Shown here piece by piece: positions 1 through 7,758 of a DNA stretch of 13,389 bases; positions within the stretch are counted from its first letter, which is position 1; the number at the start of each line of letters is the position of its first letter. A program made the translations under genes and the position numbers. Below the pieces are notes generated by a model that was not told the DNA's origin, did no database searches, and saw only the letters and a list, made by a program, of their open reading frames with translations. Source of the stretch: an uncultured Clostridia bacterium (lineage in GTDB: Bacteria > Bacillota > Clostridia > Christensenellales > Pumilibacteraceae); the NCBI GenBank assembly GCA_947589145.1, contig CANQCB010000033.1, positions 1 through 13,389 of the forward strand, read 5' to 3'.

Positions 1-345
1 CGCAATCCCTGAACGCACCATCGCCGATTGTGGTTACTCCCTCGGGAATAACAATTGAAGTAAGCGAGGCGCAATCCCTGAACGCACCATCGCCGATTGT
101 GGTTACTCCCTCGGGAATAACAATTGAAGTAAGCGAGGCGCAATCCCTGAACGCACCATCGCCGATTGTGGTTACTCCCTCGGGAATAACAATTGAAGTA
201 AGCGAGGCGCAATCCCTGAACGCACCATCGCCGATTGTGGTTACTCCCTCGGGAATAACAATTGAAGTAAGCGAGGCGCAATCCTCGAATGCGTACGCAC
301 AGATTGTGGTCACTCCCGTGGGGATTTTTACTATGGATTTATTGC
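1..345 (-). repeat. 69-bp tandem repeat encoding 23-residue LRR_5 units
   Basis: Four copies of a 69-bp unit at 1-69, 70-138, 139-207 and 208-276 are identical base for base. A fifth, diverged copy follows at 277-345 and forms the N-terminal end of the array. The unit is exactly 23 codons on the minus strand and reads CASLTSIVIPEGVTTI plus GDGAFRD, the classic BspA/LRR_5 repeat. Because the unit is a multiple of three, gain or loss of copies keeps the frame. The identity at synonymous positions points to recent expansion or gene conversion. The array continues past the left edge, so the copy number is unknown, and a short-read assembly may have collapsed it. Confidence 0.95.
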
Positions 346-1825
346 CCGTATATCTTTGAAGAATGCCGTCTTTAATTATAAATTGTGTTGTATCATATTT
401 TTCAATCGTAGGGTAATCAGGCGCAAGCCAAGGCTTTAATTGTAAATCATCTTCTTTATTAACATTATGCTTTTGTGAAAACTCGTCAACATCTTTATGC
501 TTGTCGTTATCTCTATCAATTGAAGTCGTTTTCGGCTCTATCCTCCCATCAGCTTGTTGCCCACTCAAATTGGGGTGAACATACGCCACAACCCTATCAC
601 ACACTTCACTTTTATCTCGACAATAATTAACAGAACCGAAAAATCTCTCCAAAAAATCTTTAATATAAGTAGGGTATGGCTTATTCAGATTACCATCGGG
701 ACGATATTCAATACGAAATTTGTCAGGAAAATTCCTATAAAAATAAGGCAACTCTCCTTCTTCGTTATTTGCTCTTTCTATAGCATCACATTCAAAACTA
801 CGGGAATTGTGTGTGGATACAAAGACAACTCCTTTACAGCCCGCCATAGCTTGTTTTAAATTATTCCAATAATTTATACCACCAGTACCTCTGCCACGAG
901 GAAGATCGCGATACGCAACAAAACAGGTTAATCCCTGTGATTCCAATTCATCTAAAATATCCTGTACTTCCTGAGAATCTTGACTTGAATATGCAATAAA
1001 TACATCCCATCTACGCAGACTTGAAAAATTTTGTGAATTTTGAATTGCATTAACATATTTTTTTACTTGCCCACTGCTAAATTTACTATTTTGTTCTGCG
1101 CGGTCAACCAAGTTAAGCAATGCGCTTGACAAGCGCGGTTCAAGCGGATTGATAAGATAATCAAGCATTGCGCAGAGTTGTTCCGGTTCAACTTCTATAA
1201 CATCAATATTTGTAATATACTCACTTATTTTTTTTGGCGCCGTTGAATTTTCGGAAACAAAAATATAAAATTTAGCCAAAACATCGTCTGGACTTAAACT
1301 CAACAATTGGCGGGCATAAAATAATACGTCTTCCTCGCTATTGTAAGATTCATTCACTACACGCAAAAGTTCAGAACGAACGGATGAAATTTGTCGTTCA
1401 AGATGCTTATTATATTCAGCATATGTTTCTTTTGCGCTTTTCTCAACATTGATAAGCAAACGTGACAGCACATCTTTAATCTCTTTATTTTCACCTTTTA
1501 AACTATCAAATTGCTGTAAGATTAGCGTAGTGAATGAATCTTTATTTTCTTGCAAGTATTTGAAATTTTTTTGAACAACATCTTTTATATCGGCCCTTGC
1601 GTCTTCCACATAATGAACCGACTCTATTAATTTATTCTGAACTATGGCTGCAATTTGCTCTTTTTCCTCTTCAGAAGTAGCCCCTATTTTCTCACAAAGT
1701 ACTTCTGTTCTTTCATAGAGAAAATCTTTAACTGCTTCTTCATTTAAGCCAATAATAGTAACATTTCCGTTGTAAATATCGCCGGAATTTTTATTAACTT
1801 GTTTTTTGATTTGTTTGTCCTGCAT
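1..1825 (-). CDS. TIR-domain protein with C-terminal BspA-type leucine-rich repeats (partial, runs off left edge)
   Basis: This frame is open for 608 codons from an ATG at 1825 and has no stop before the window edge, so the C-terminus is missing. Residues 14-27 hold a short beta-like motif (NSGDIYNGNVTII). Residues ~28-265 are helical and charged, with coiled-coil-like stretches. Residues ~272-400 read as a TIR domain: WDVFIAYSSQDS opens it, followed by a segment with FVAYRDL, then VVFVSTHNS, and a C-x-x-x-E stretch that places the likely catalytic glutamate at E350. Bacterial TIR domains of this type commonly cleave NAD+; that activity is inferred here. From ~482 the protein becomes LRR_5/BspA-like (FIIKDGIL, then units ending IPEGVTTIGDGAFRDC). 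It is the last visible gene of the operon, 11 nt after its neighbour. The ribosome site GAGG overlaps the preceding stop. No signal peptide or membrane segment is visible, so it is probably cytosolic. TIR is confident; a defence role is inference. Confidence 0.88.
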   Translation of the reverse strand, partial: MQDKQIKKQVNKNSGDIYNGNVTIIGLNEEAVKDFLYERTEVLCEKIGATSEEEKEQIAAIVQNKLIESVHYVEDARADIKDVVQKNFKYLQENKDSFTTLILQQFDSLKGENKEIKDVLSRLLINVEKSAKETYAEYNKHLERQISSVRSELLRVVNESYNSEEDVLFYARQLLSLSPDDVLAKFYIFVSENSTAPKKISEYITNIDVIEVEPEQLCAMLDYLINPLEPRLSSALLNLVDRAEQNSKFSSGQVKKYVNAIQNSQNFSSLRRWDVFIAYSSQDSQEVQDILDELESQGLTCFVAYRDLPRGRGTGGINYWNNLKQAMAGCKGVVFVSTHNSRSFECDAIERANNEEGELPYFYRNFPDKFRIEYRPDGNLNKPYPTYIKDFLERFFGSVNYCRDKSEVCDRVVAYVHPNLSGQQADGRIEPKTTSIDRDNDKHKDVDEFSQKHNVNKEDDLQLKPWLAPDYPTIEKYDTTQFIIKDGILQRYTGNKSIVKIPTGVTTICAYAFEDCASLTSIVIPEGVTTIGDGAFRDCASLTSIVIPEGVTTIGDGAFRDCASLTSIVIPEGVTTIGDGAFRDCASLTSIVIPEGVTTIGDGAFRDC

Positions 1826-1836
1826 ATTTCACAACC

Positions 1837-2490
1837 TCATTTGTTAATTATTATTGTTTCACCGGTGTAAACATCGCCTTTGTTTTTGTTTATTTGCTTA
1901 CCTATTGTAACCTTACAATTTTTCAAATATGTGCTGCCGTATTTCCTTATAACGTCATAATCATTATTATCTATCGCAGATTCCTTTACTTTATCGTCAT
2001 ATATCTCCCAAGCAAAAAACATAATACCGAAGAAACAATCTAAAACACCTACTAAGCTTGACCAAAATCCGGGTATTATCTCCAATGACCCTAATACACC
2101 AAGCGAAAACGCACCAAAAGCAATAACCGACAAAACACAAATCAACGCAATATAGCGTCCTTTTTTGCTATTTCTCATTTCCACTTTTGCAGATGTTTTA
2201 GCTGATTCTTTGATTGGTGAACCCAATTTAATGGCTTGCACTATATCATCTAATTTATTTTTAAGTTCATCTTTATTACTATTACCTACAAAATCGACAA
2301 ATGTAGGATCAAAAATAAATTTATCGGATTCTGATAAAGGGCCGTCCTCATAAAAGAATAATATGTTTTTTATATTTTCTGTCCCGGAAATAAAAACTTC
2401 TTTTTTATCTTCATCTTTAATGAGATACTTAATTTCCTTTTCACATTTTTTGATTTCGTCTAATAGCTGTTGCTTTGTTTTAATCTGCAT
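1837..2490 (-). CDS. Small two-helix membrane protein, paralogue of the upstream gene
   Basis: I do not recognise a named family. The 217-residue protein has a charged helical N-terminal part (about 1-110) with a CEKEIKYLIKDEDKKE stretch. Two hydrophobic segments follow at about 112-134 and 140-161, then a YDDKVKESAI motif at 164-173. This whole region parallels residues 1-176 of the next gene upstream (2563-3738), so the two are tandem duplicates. Instead of an LRR domain, the C-terminus (about 198-216) carries NKNKGDVYTGETIII, nearly the same motif as at the start of the TIR protein immediately downstream. The ribosome site AAGGAG sits 8 nt before the ATG. It follows a 72-nt gap, the longest in the operon, in which I see no convincing promoter. 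It is likely a membrane anchor or pore-like partner of the TIR protein; this is inference. Confidence 0.8.
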   Translation of the reverse strand: MQIKTKQQLLDEIKKCEKEIKYLIKDEDKKEVFISGTENIKNILFFYEDGPLSESDKFIFDPTFVDFVGNSNKDELKNKLDDIVQAIKLGSPIKESAKTSAKVEMRNSKKGRYIALICVLSVIAFGAFSLGVLGSLEIIPGFWSSLVGVLDCFFGIMFFAWEIYDDKVKESAIDNNDYDVIRKYGSTYLKNCKVTIGKQINKNKGDVYTGETIIINK

Positions 2491-2562
2491 AATTTAATCT
2501 CCTTAATTGCCAAAAATGCCATAAAAAACTATAATAGCCATACATTTGTCCTACAGAATTTT

Positions 2563-3738
2563 TTATTCAAAAAATTTTTTATAAAAAGAATTTAATGTAG
2601 CATTCCAAACAACTTCACAATGATCAGGATTCCAATTCTCATTCCAATTTTGCGGTTGTTCATTAGCCTCACAATAAATTTTCAAATATTTAGCACAGTC
2701 GGCAAAAGCGTTTACTCCTATTTCTTGCACATTTTTCGAAATAAAAACTCTTATAAGTCGCTTACCCCCAAAAAAAGCATTGTTCCCAATAGCTTTTACG
2801 TTTGGACCGAGTATTATCTCCAAAAGTTCGAATCTGCCATGATATTTATCTGCTTCAATCCTTTCATCGTTTACTAATAGAATTTTCTCCTCTTTAATTA
2901 ATTCCTCCACAGGAAGTTTATACTGACTTCTTTCGGATTTTGGGAATTCAGATGATAATCGTCGATCAGACAATAATTGCCGAATTTCATCTTCAACGTG
3001 CGGTATCGGCGTTTGATTTTTCTTAAATAAACCGTAAATTACTTTCTGTATATCGTCAGAATTTTCTTTCTTGCTTCCATCTTTTGAAGATGTTTCATTA
3101 TTTTCGCTTGTTGAATTTGAACTATCTATAATTGACTCTTGTGTTAAAAATTCTCGAACATCTTTATTGTTAGCGGTATATTTTTCTATTACTTGTGCAT
3201 CCTCACAAGCTATAGCCGATTCTTTAACCTTGTCATCATACAATTCATATGCAAAAAACAAAATACCGAACGCACAGTCAAGTGTCCCAATTATATTCCC
3301 CCATGCGCTATCTATTTTACCTATGGCACTAAAAATTCCCAAAGTTGATGCAAGTATTGCAAAAATACCTAATAGTACAATTACAGCAATATAAGTACCT
3401 TTTTTGCTTTTCCGCATCTCACTTATAGCCGATTTTATTAAATAATCTTTAATATTGTTACCAAGTTCAGTCAAATCATGACAAATCAAATCTAATCGCG
3501 CAACCAATTTATCCGCTTTACTCTGACCTACAAAATCTTCAAAATCAGATTCAAATTTTAAACTACTGAAATCCGGAAATTTTATATTTTTTGGACACCA
3601 CGCCAAAGTGTTTTTTATTTTTTCAACGCCAGCGTCGAAAATCTTTTTTTTATTATCGTCCTTAATAAGAAAGCAAATATTCTTTTCACATTTTTCTATA
3701 GCTGATAATAACTTTTTTTTGCTATCTAAAACTTGCAT
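2563..3738 (-). CDS. Two-helix membrane protein with C-terminal BspA-type LRR domain
   Basis: The 391 residues fall into three parts. Residues 1-176 match the paralogue downstream: a charged helical head, then two hydrophobic helices at about 115-139 and 147-165 and YDDKVKESAI. Residues ~195-290 are a polar linker rich in Ser, Asn and Lys. Residues ~300-380 are LRR_5/BspA-like: FELLEIILGPNVKAIGNNAF, then VFISKNVQEIGVNAFADC, and a cap of the IYCEA...W..NWNPDHCEVVW type seen at the end of BspA repeat proteins. It starts only 5 nt after the stop of the AAA+ gene and lacks a clear ribosome site, so translational coupling is likely. The same LRR type occurs in the TIR protein, which suggests both recognise something similar or each other. 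No signal peptide is seen; the helices lie mid-protein. The function is unknown. Confidence 0.85.
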   Translation of the reverse strand: MQVLDSKKKLLSAIEKCEKNICFLIKDDNKKKIFDAGVEKIKNTLAWCPKNIKFPDFSSLKFESDFEDFVGQSKADKLVARLDLICHDLTELGNNIKDYLIKSAISEMRKSKKGTYIAVIVLLGIFAILASTLGIFSAIGKIDSAWGNIIGTLDCAFGILFFAYELYDDKVKESAIACEDAQVIEKYTANNKDVREFLTQESIIDSSNSTSENNETSSKDGSKKENSDDIQKVIYGLFKKNQTPIPHVEDEIRQLLSDRRLSSEFPKSERSQYKLPVEELIKEEKILLVNDERIEADKYHGRFELLEIILGPNVKAIGNNAFFGGKRLIRVFISKNVQEIGVNAFADCAKYLKIYCEANEQPQNWNENWNPDHCEVVWNATLNSFYKKFFE

Positions 3739-3743
3739 ATTTT

Positions 3744-5435
3744 TTAATTACCAAACAAATCGTCAATTATGTCTTTGGGTGCGGAAGAATCGGAACTACC
3801 ATTTTCACCGTCACCTTCGCCACCATTATCGGTACTGTCGGTGGGAGCTACAATTTCGTCCGTGGAATCTGATACGGGATTATCGGAAGAAACGGGATTC
3901 ACATCCGCGCCGCCGTCGGCAGTTTCCTTTCCGTCGCCGCTATCTCCGTTGAGATACTTGATTGCAGCTTCGGTGAGGGAACGTCCGCGACCGCTGACCG
4001 AAACAAACTTTATCTTTACCAAATATCTTTCGTACTCCGAAAGGTATTTTTTCGTTTCAAGTCCAACGCGGGCAGAAAGCACGTCTGCGCTTATTACTCC
4101 GCTCGCCTCCTCTGCAATAACGCGCAAAATCTCTAAGTCTTTTTTAGTCAATCCTATCGGGTCTATTCCCTTTTCGGCAAAGTATTTAAGAGCTATTTCA
4201 AGCGTTATATGCGTTGAAATCCTTACACCCTCATCGTTATAGAGTGCAGTATTCAATCCCTCAACTATTGAGTTGACGTAACGTATCGCCGCACGGCTGC
4301 GAGGTATGCACGCGTCTATCGCTTCTTCGTCGGCGGTCAAACCTTTTGCCGCTATTTTGTTTTTGTAAATACGTTTAAGCTCCTCCGGCTTATAATCTTC
4401 CATTTGGAAAGTCAACCGCAAGCAACGGTTCTTGATAGTGCCAAGCACTTGGTCGTCGTCAGTTGTCGCCGCTATAAACGTAAATTCGTCGATTGGTATC
4501 CGCGTATTGTGCCCGTTTACATCCAAAGGCGAAACGTACACCCTGTTATTCAGCAAAGTAAGCAGGCTTGATTGCAATTCGTCTGTAAGCATATGTACTT
4601 CGTCAAGCGCGATTACCACGGGTTCATTATCACGGGCAACACGCACGAAGAAACTCTGCAACGCTTTTAATGACTGTTGGCTGTTGCGGAATTGAGAGCA
4701 ATCCAAAAGCTCGAATTTAACGCCGAGTTCTTTTGCGATAAGCTCCATTAAAGTCGATTTGCCAAGTCCAGGATTGCCGAATAGCAGAATGTTGTCAAGG
4801 TGCTTGCGCCCCTCCGCCTTAGCTATGGCTATTTCCTTTAACAATGCCTTAACTATATGTTCCTGTCCTATGAAATCACGCAAGGATTGAGGCTCAAACG
4901 TAGGCTTTTCCGTGCCGCCGCCTTTACTACCGTCTGCAGGAGATTGTGTGATAGAGGGCGTATCGTTTTGAATAGGCTTCGTTCCGTCCAAAGGTTGCGT
5001 TTTATCGGGTTTTACAGGCGAAACAGGGGAAGGTACGGGCGCAACGGCACCGTCGCCCTCTCCCTTTGATTTTTCAGGCGGTTTAACGGGCGATTTGGGT
5101 TGATTTGACTCCGCAGGCTTTGAGACCGCGCCATCTCCGCTCATAATATCGGAAAAAGACGGTGCGTCGGCGGTAGACGGAGCAAGTCCGAAAAATGCAA
5201 GCACTCTGCGGTCTTTTATTCCGTTTATCTTGATAAGAGCAATAACATTATCGAAACTTTCATATTGCAGTTTGCACTTTGCCTTATCCAAAATCGAAGC
5301 CGTTTGATATATTTGCTTGATATGTTCGGATATTGCCTCAATACTTGAAATGATAATCTGCGTATTTGCGCTATTACCGATTTTCACAAAATTACGCGCC
5401 GTAACATAATAAGTCCGTATTTCTTCTAACGTCAT
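3744..5435 (-). CDS. RuvB-like AAA+ ATPase with N-terminal helical domain and winged helix
   Basis: The protein has 563 residues. About 5-86 is a helical domain ending in AFFGLA, similar to the N-terminus of the protease encoded upstream. Residues 90-178 form a Pro/Ser/Lys-rich linker. The ATPase core resembles RuvB in order and spacing: DFIGQEH near 188, Walker A GNPGLGKST at 220-228, Walker B VVIALDEV with D278/E279, sensor-1 region IAATTDD around 321-327, probable arginine finger R337 (IKNRC), and sensor 2 R385 in a segment matching RuvB's RSR..PRIAN. Residues ~425-496 match the RuvB C-terminal winged helix (LTKKDLEILRVI to GRGRSLTEAAIKYL). A low-complexity acidic tail ends KDIIDDLFGN. It is not housekeeping RuvB: that enzyme is about 340 residues, lacks the extra N-terminal domain and linker, and usually sits next to ruvA. 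The ribosome site AGAGG precedes the ATG. It may remodel a protein or DNA partner in the system. Confidence 0.9.
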   Translation of the reverse strand: MTLEEIRTYYVTARNFVKIGNSANTQIIISSIEAISEHIKQIYQTASILDKAKCKLQYESFDNVIALIKINGIKDRRVLAFFGLAPSTADAPSFSDIMSGDGAVSKPAESNQPKSPVKPPEKSKGEGDGAVAPVPSPVSPVKPDKTQPLDGTKPIQNDTPSITQSPADGSKGGGTEKPTFEPQSLRDFIGQEHIVKALLKEIAIAKAEGRKHLDNILLFGNPGLGKSTLMELIAKELGVKFELLDCSQFRNSQQSLKALQSFFVRVARDNEPVVIALDEVHMLTDELQSSLLTLLNNRVYVSPLDVNGHNTRIPIDEFTFIAATTDDDQVLGTIKNRCLRLTFQMEDYKPEELKRIYKNKIAAKGLTADEEAIDACIPRSRAAIRYVNSIVEGLNTALYNDEGVRISTHITLEIALKYFAEKGIDPIGLTKKDLEILRVIAEEASGVISADVLSARVGLETKKYLSEYERYLVKIKFVSVSGRGRSLTEAAIKYLNGDSGDGKETADGGADVNPVSSDNPVSDSTDEIVAPTDSTDNGGEGDGENGSSDSSAPKDIIDDLFGN

Positions 5436-5452
5436 ACTCTTACCTCTTTGAT

Positions 5453-6415
5453 TTATAGTTCTATTGAATATTGCTTACACCATTTTTCAAGCAATTTGTC
5501 TATTTTATCCATAGGCGTTGCATTGGTTATGCCCTGCGCCTCAACTCTTGTTGAGCCGTCTTGCACAGCAACTACAACAGATTTATTGATACCAACACAT
5601 TCGCCTTTGCTGTTAAACATAGGACCTCCCGAATCGCCGTGATTGGAAGGCACGGTTGTTACAAGGTTGCCGCTCCCGTCGTGAGGAAATTTTACGTCGC
5701 CCGAAAGAGGCGCAAGTCCCATTGAAAGACCGTTGCCGATTAAGATAACCTTTGCTCCGGGGCGCAACTGCGAATAGTCCGCAATCCTTTTTACGGGAAT
5801 TACTTTTGGCACTTGCTCAATATCGAATTTACATAACGCCACATCGCTCTTTTTGTCCGAAGCTATTACTTCTACGGGAATACCGCTTGTGCCGTCTATG
5901 GTTTTCATAGAGATTGATTTGTAATATTCGCATCTGTCCTCATTGAAAACAACATGGTCGTTACTGAGCAAATAGCCCTTATCTGAAATAATAAAACCCG
6001 TCCCGCTCGCTATCACACCGCGCGACTTTGCCGTTATTTCCACTACGCACGGACTGCATTTTTCAAATAATTCCACCGCCCAATCAATCGGACTTTCAGA
6101 GATTATCTTATCTATCTGCGAGAGCTTACTGCCCGCAGGCTTTGCCACCCCGCTCTCGGAAATGCCGAACCACGTCTTTATGTCGGGTGTAATTCCGGAC
6201 TCGTAGATCCGTGCGGAAAGATTTTTAAAATCGCAAATATGAGCGTACAATTTTGCACGCTCATATACGCCTTTCGTATTTTTATATAATTCAAGCATTA
6301 CGGACATACAGGTAATGATATACTCACGCGCCGCGTGCCCTTCGCCTTGAATTATCAAGAGCTTTGCGTTTTTATATGCAGTATCAAATTGTGAGTATAA
6401 TTCGGCATTCTGCAT
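5453..6415 (-). CDS. Cytosolic HtrA/trypsin-like serine protease with N-terminal helical domain
   Basis: The protein has 320 residues. Residues ~5-86 form a helical domain ending TWFGIS that aligns with the N-terminus of the RuvB-like protein downstream (shared AK, GI and FG positions). Residues ~120-300 are a trypsin-2/HtrA-type protease: GTGFIISDKGYLLSNDHVV gives catalytic H154, KSDVALCKF gives D191, and SNHGDSGGPMF gives S262, so the triad looks intact. There is no signal peptide, no membrane helix and no PDZ domain, unlike DegP/HtrA, so it is probably intracellular and targeted by its N-terminal domain. It lies 34 nt after the Vps4-like ATPase gene and 17 nt before the RuvB-like gene. The ribosome site is weak (AGGTAG). 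Inferred role: an effector or processing protease activated when the N-terminal domain engages a scaffold. Confidence 0.92.
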   Translation of the reverse strand: MQNAELYSQFDTAYKNAKLLIIQGEGHAAREYIITCMSVMLELYKNTKGVYERAKLYAHICDFKNLSARIYESGITPDIKTWFGISESGVAKPAGSKLSQIDKIISESPIDWAVELFEKCSPCVVEITAKSRGVIASGTGFIISDKGYLLSNDHVVFNEDRCEYYKSISMKTIDGTSGIPVEVIASDKKSDVALCKFDIEQVPKVIPVKRIADYSQLRPGAKVILIGNGLSMGLAPLSGDVKFPHDGSGNLVTTVPSNHGDSGGPMFNSKGECVGINKSVVVAVQDGSTRVEAQGITNATPMDKIDKLLEKWCKQYSIEL

Positions 6416-6449
6416 TTAAGTCTACCTAATAGCCGTTTATTGTTTTAAA

Positions 6450-7736
6450 TTACTCTGCTTTGTCGGTATCTAACCGGTCGAGCCAACGCAGAACATAACC
6501 CGTTAAAGGTTTACCCGCTTCTTTCATCTCACGCGCTTTGGGTTCATAAAGTTTAAGATACTCGCCTAACCCCATATTGGCGGCATATGCGTCATATTGG
6601 AAAAGCATTTCATCGGTAATGGCATTTATGTATCTTCCAATTACCTCCTCGCAATCCTCTCTTTTAACGCAGTCGTCAAGGCGGACGTCGTTATCTCGGT
6701 TATATTCTATTTCCCTGCGCAGAGGGCGGTTAATAATTTGCTTACATACCGCTTTAATATCCGCACCCGCAAAACCATCAAGCTTTTCCGCAAGCCAATC
6801 TACGGTTACCTCATCCGCACAGGGAACGTCTACCCTGCCTTTTACAGCAGGGTCTTTCCCCAATGCAAGTTCAATAAGTTTTTTCCGCGCCTCGTAATCG
6901 GGCAAAGGAACGTATATCTGCGTTTCAAATCTGCCGCCTCTCTTTACCGCGCTGTCAAGAATCCACGGTCTGTTGGTTGCGGCTATTATTATACGGATTT
7001 GTCCCGGCTTCGTTGCCGATGTGAAGCCGTCCATATTGGTTAAAAGTGTTGTGAGTTGCTCTTTGGTATGGCGGCTTTCGTCGTCTTCGCGGCTTGCAGC
7101 TATCGCGTCTATCTCATCGAAAAAGATAATGCACTTATCGTACTTCTTCGCTTGCTCGAAAATCTCGGCAATGATTTTTGCACCGTCGCCAACCAAATTT
7201 GCCATAACGTCTTTTATCTGAACGACGGCTATTTTACAACCGAGCGAACCGGCAAGGCATTTTACGATGTGGGTCTTGCCGCATCCGGGCGGACCATACA
7301 TCAGAATTTGTAAACCTACGTCCTTGCGGTACTTATGATAGATGGGCGAATACTTCGGTGAAATAGGAGCGAATATATTTACGAGAAATTCATTACGCAA
7401 ATCCTGTAACCCCGCGACATCGCGCATTGTGAGCTTGGGAATATCCGCACCGAACCAATCGGTGGATTTAATCTTATCCTCCGATTCCGTACCCTCGGTT
7501 TTCTTTTTGGGGATACTTCCTATGTTTACTTCGGCAAGCCATTCCTTTACAGGAGCAGAGCTTGACAGATAATATTCCTTGAATTGTTTGGGCACGTCCT
7601 CACGCGCACATTGCGACCTTGCAATTTCGTCTATCTTGCGCGCCATGCGGATTGCGTCGGCGTTATTTCCATCTTTTCTGTATTGATTGTATAAAGAAAT
7701 AAACTCCTTATACGAATCCATTATGGTATTAGCCAT
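6450..7736 (-). CDS. Vps4/FtsH-class AAA+ ATPase with N-terminal MIT-like domain
   Basis: The 428 residues start with a helical domain (about 5-72, SYKEFISLYNQYRKDGN to VKEWLAEV) of the size and pattern of an MIT domain. A short linker follows, then a classic AAA ATPase. Walker A is GPPGCGKT at 148-155, a pore-loop-like NLVGDGAK lies at 180-187, Walker B IIFFDEID has D207/E208, sensor 1 N255 lies in AATNRP, and the second region of homology has arginine-finger candidates R266 and R269 in KRGGRFE. The small helical subdomain contains GFAGADIKAVCKQ. No zinc-protease domain and no membrane segment are present, so it is not FtsH; a single AAA ring after an MIT-like domain is the Vps4/katanin layout. 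GAGG lies 8 nt before the ATG. In Vps4, the MIT domain binds ESCRT-III tails; the two small proteins encoded upstream are the obvious candidates for partners (inference). Confidence 0.92.
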   Translation of the reverse strand: MANTIMDSYKEFISLYNQYRKDGNNADAIRMARKIDEIARSQCAREDVPKQFKEYYLSSSAPVKEWLAEVNIGSIPKKKTEGTESEDKIKSTDWFGADIPKLTMRDVAGLQDLRNEFLVNIFAPISPKYSPIYHKYRKDVGLQILMYGPPGCGKTHIVKCLAGSLGCKIAVVQIKDVMANLVGDGAKIIAEIFEQAKKYDKCIIFFDEIDAIAASREDDESRHTKEQLTTLLTNMDGFTSATKPGQIRIIIAATNRPWILDSAVKRGGRFETQIYVPLPDYEARKKLIELALGKDPAVKGRVDVPCADEVTVDWLAEKLDGFAGADIKAVCKQIINRPLRREIEYNRDNDVRLDDCVKREDCEEVIGRYINAITDEMLFQYDAYAANMGLGEYLKLYEPKAREMKEAGKPLTGYVLRWLDRLDTDKAE

Positions 7737-7758
7737 AAACCTTTCCTCTTGTTACTTG

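Noticed and set aside
1..276. CRISPR-like array
   Set aside because: The units are contiguous with no variable spacers and translate in frame as LRRs.
30..359. Plus-strand open frame of 109 codons made of 23-residue repeats
   Set aside because: It is the antisense reading of the LRR array. The minus strand gives perfect BspA-type repeats in frame with the TIR protein.
554..859. Plus-strand open frame opposite the TIR domain
   Set aside because: No ribosome site and no recognisable family; the minus strand encodes a clear TIR domain over the same bases.
2491..2562. Internal promoter ahead of the second membrane-protein gene
   Set aside because: TATTAT occurs but no acceptable -35 is found at the right distance.
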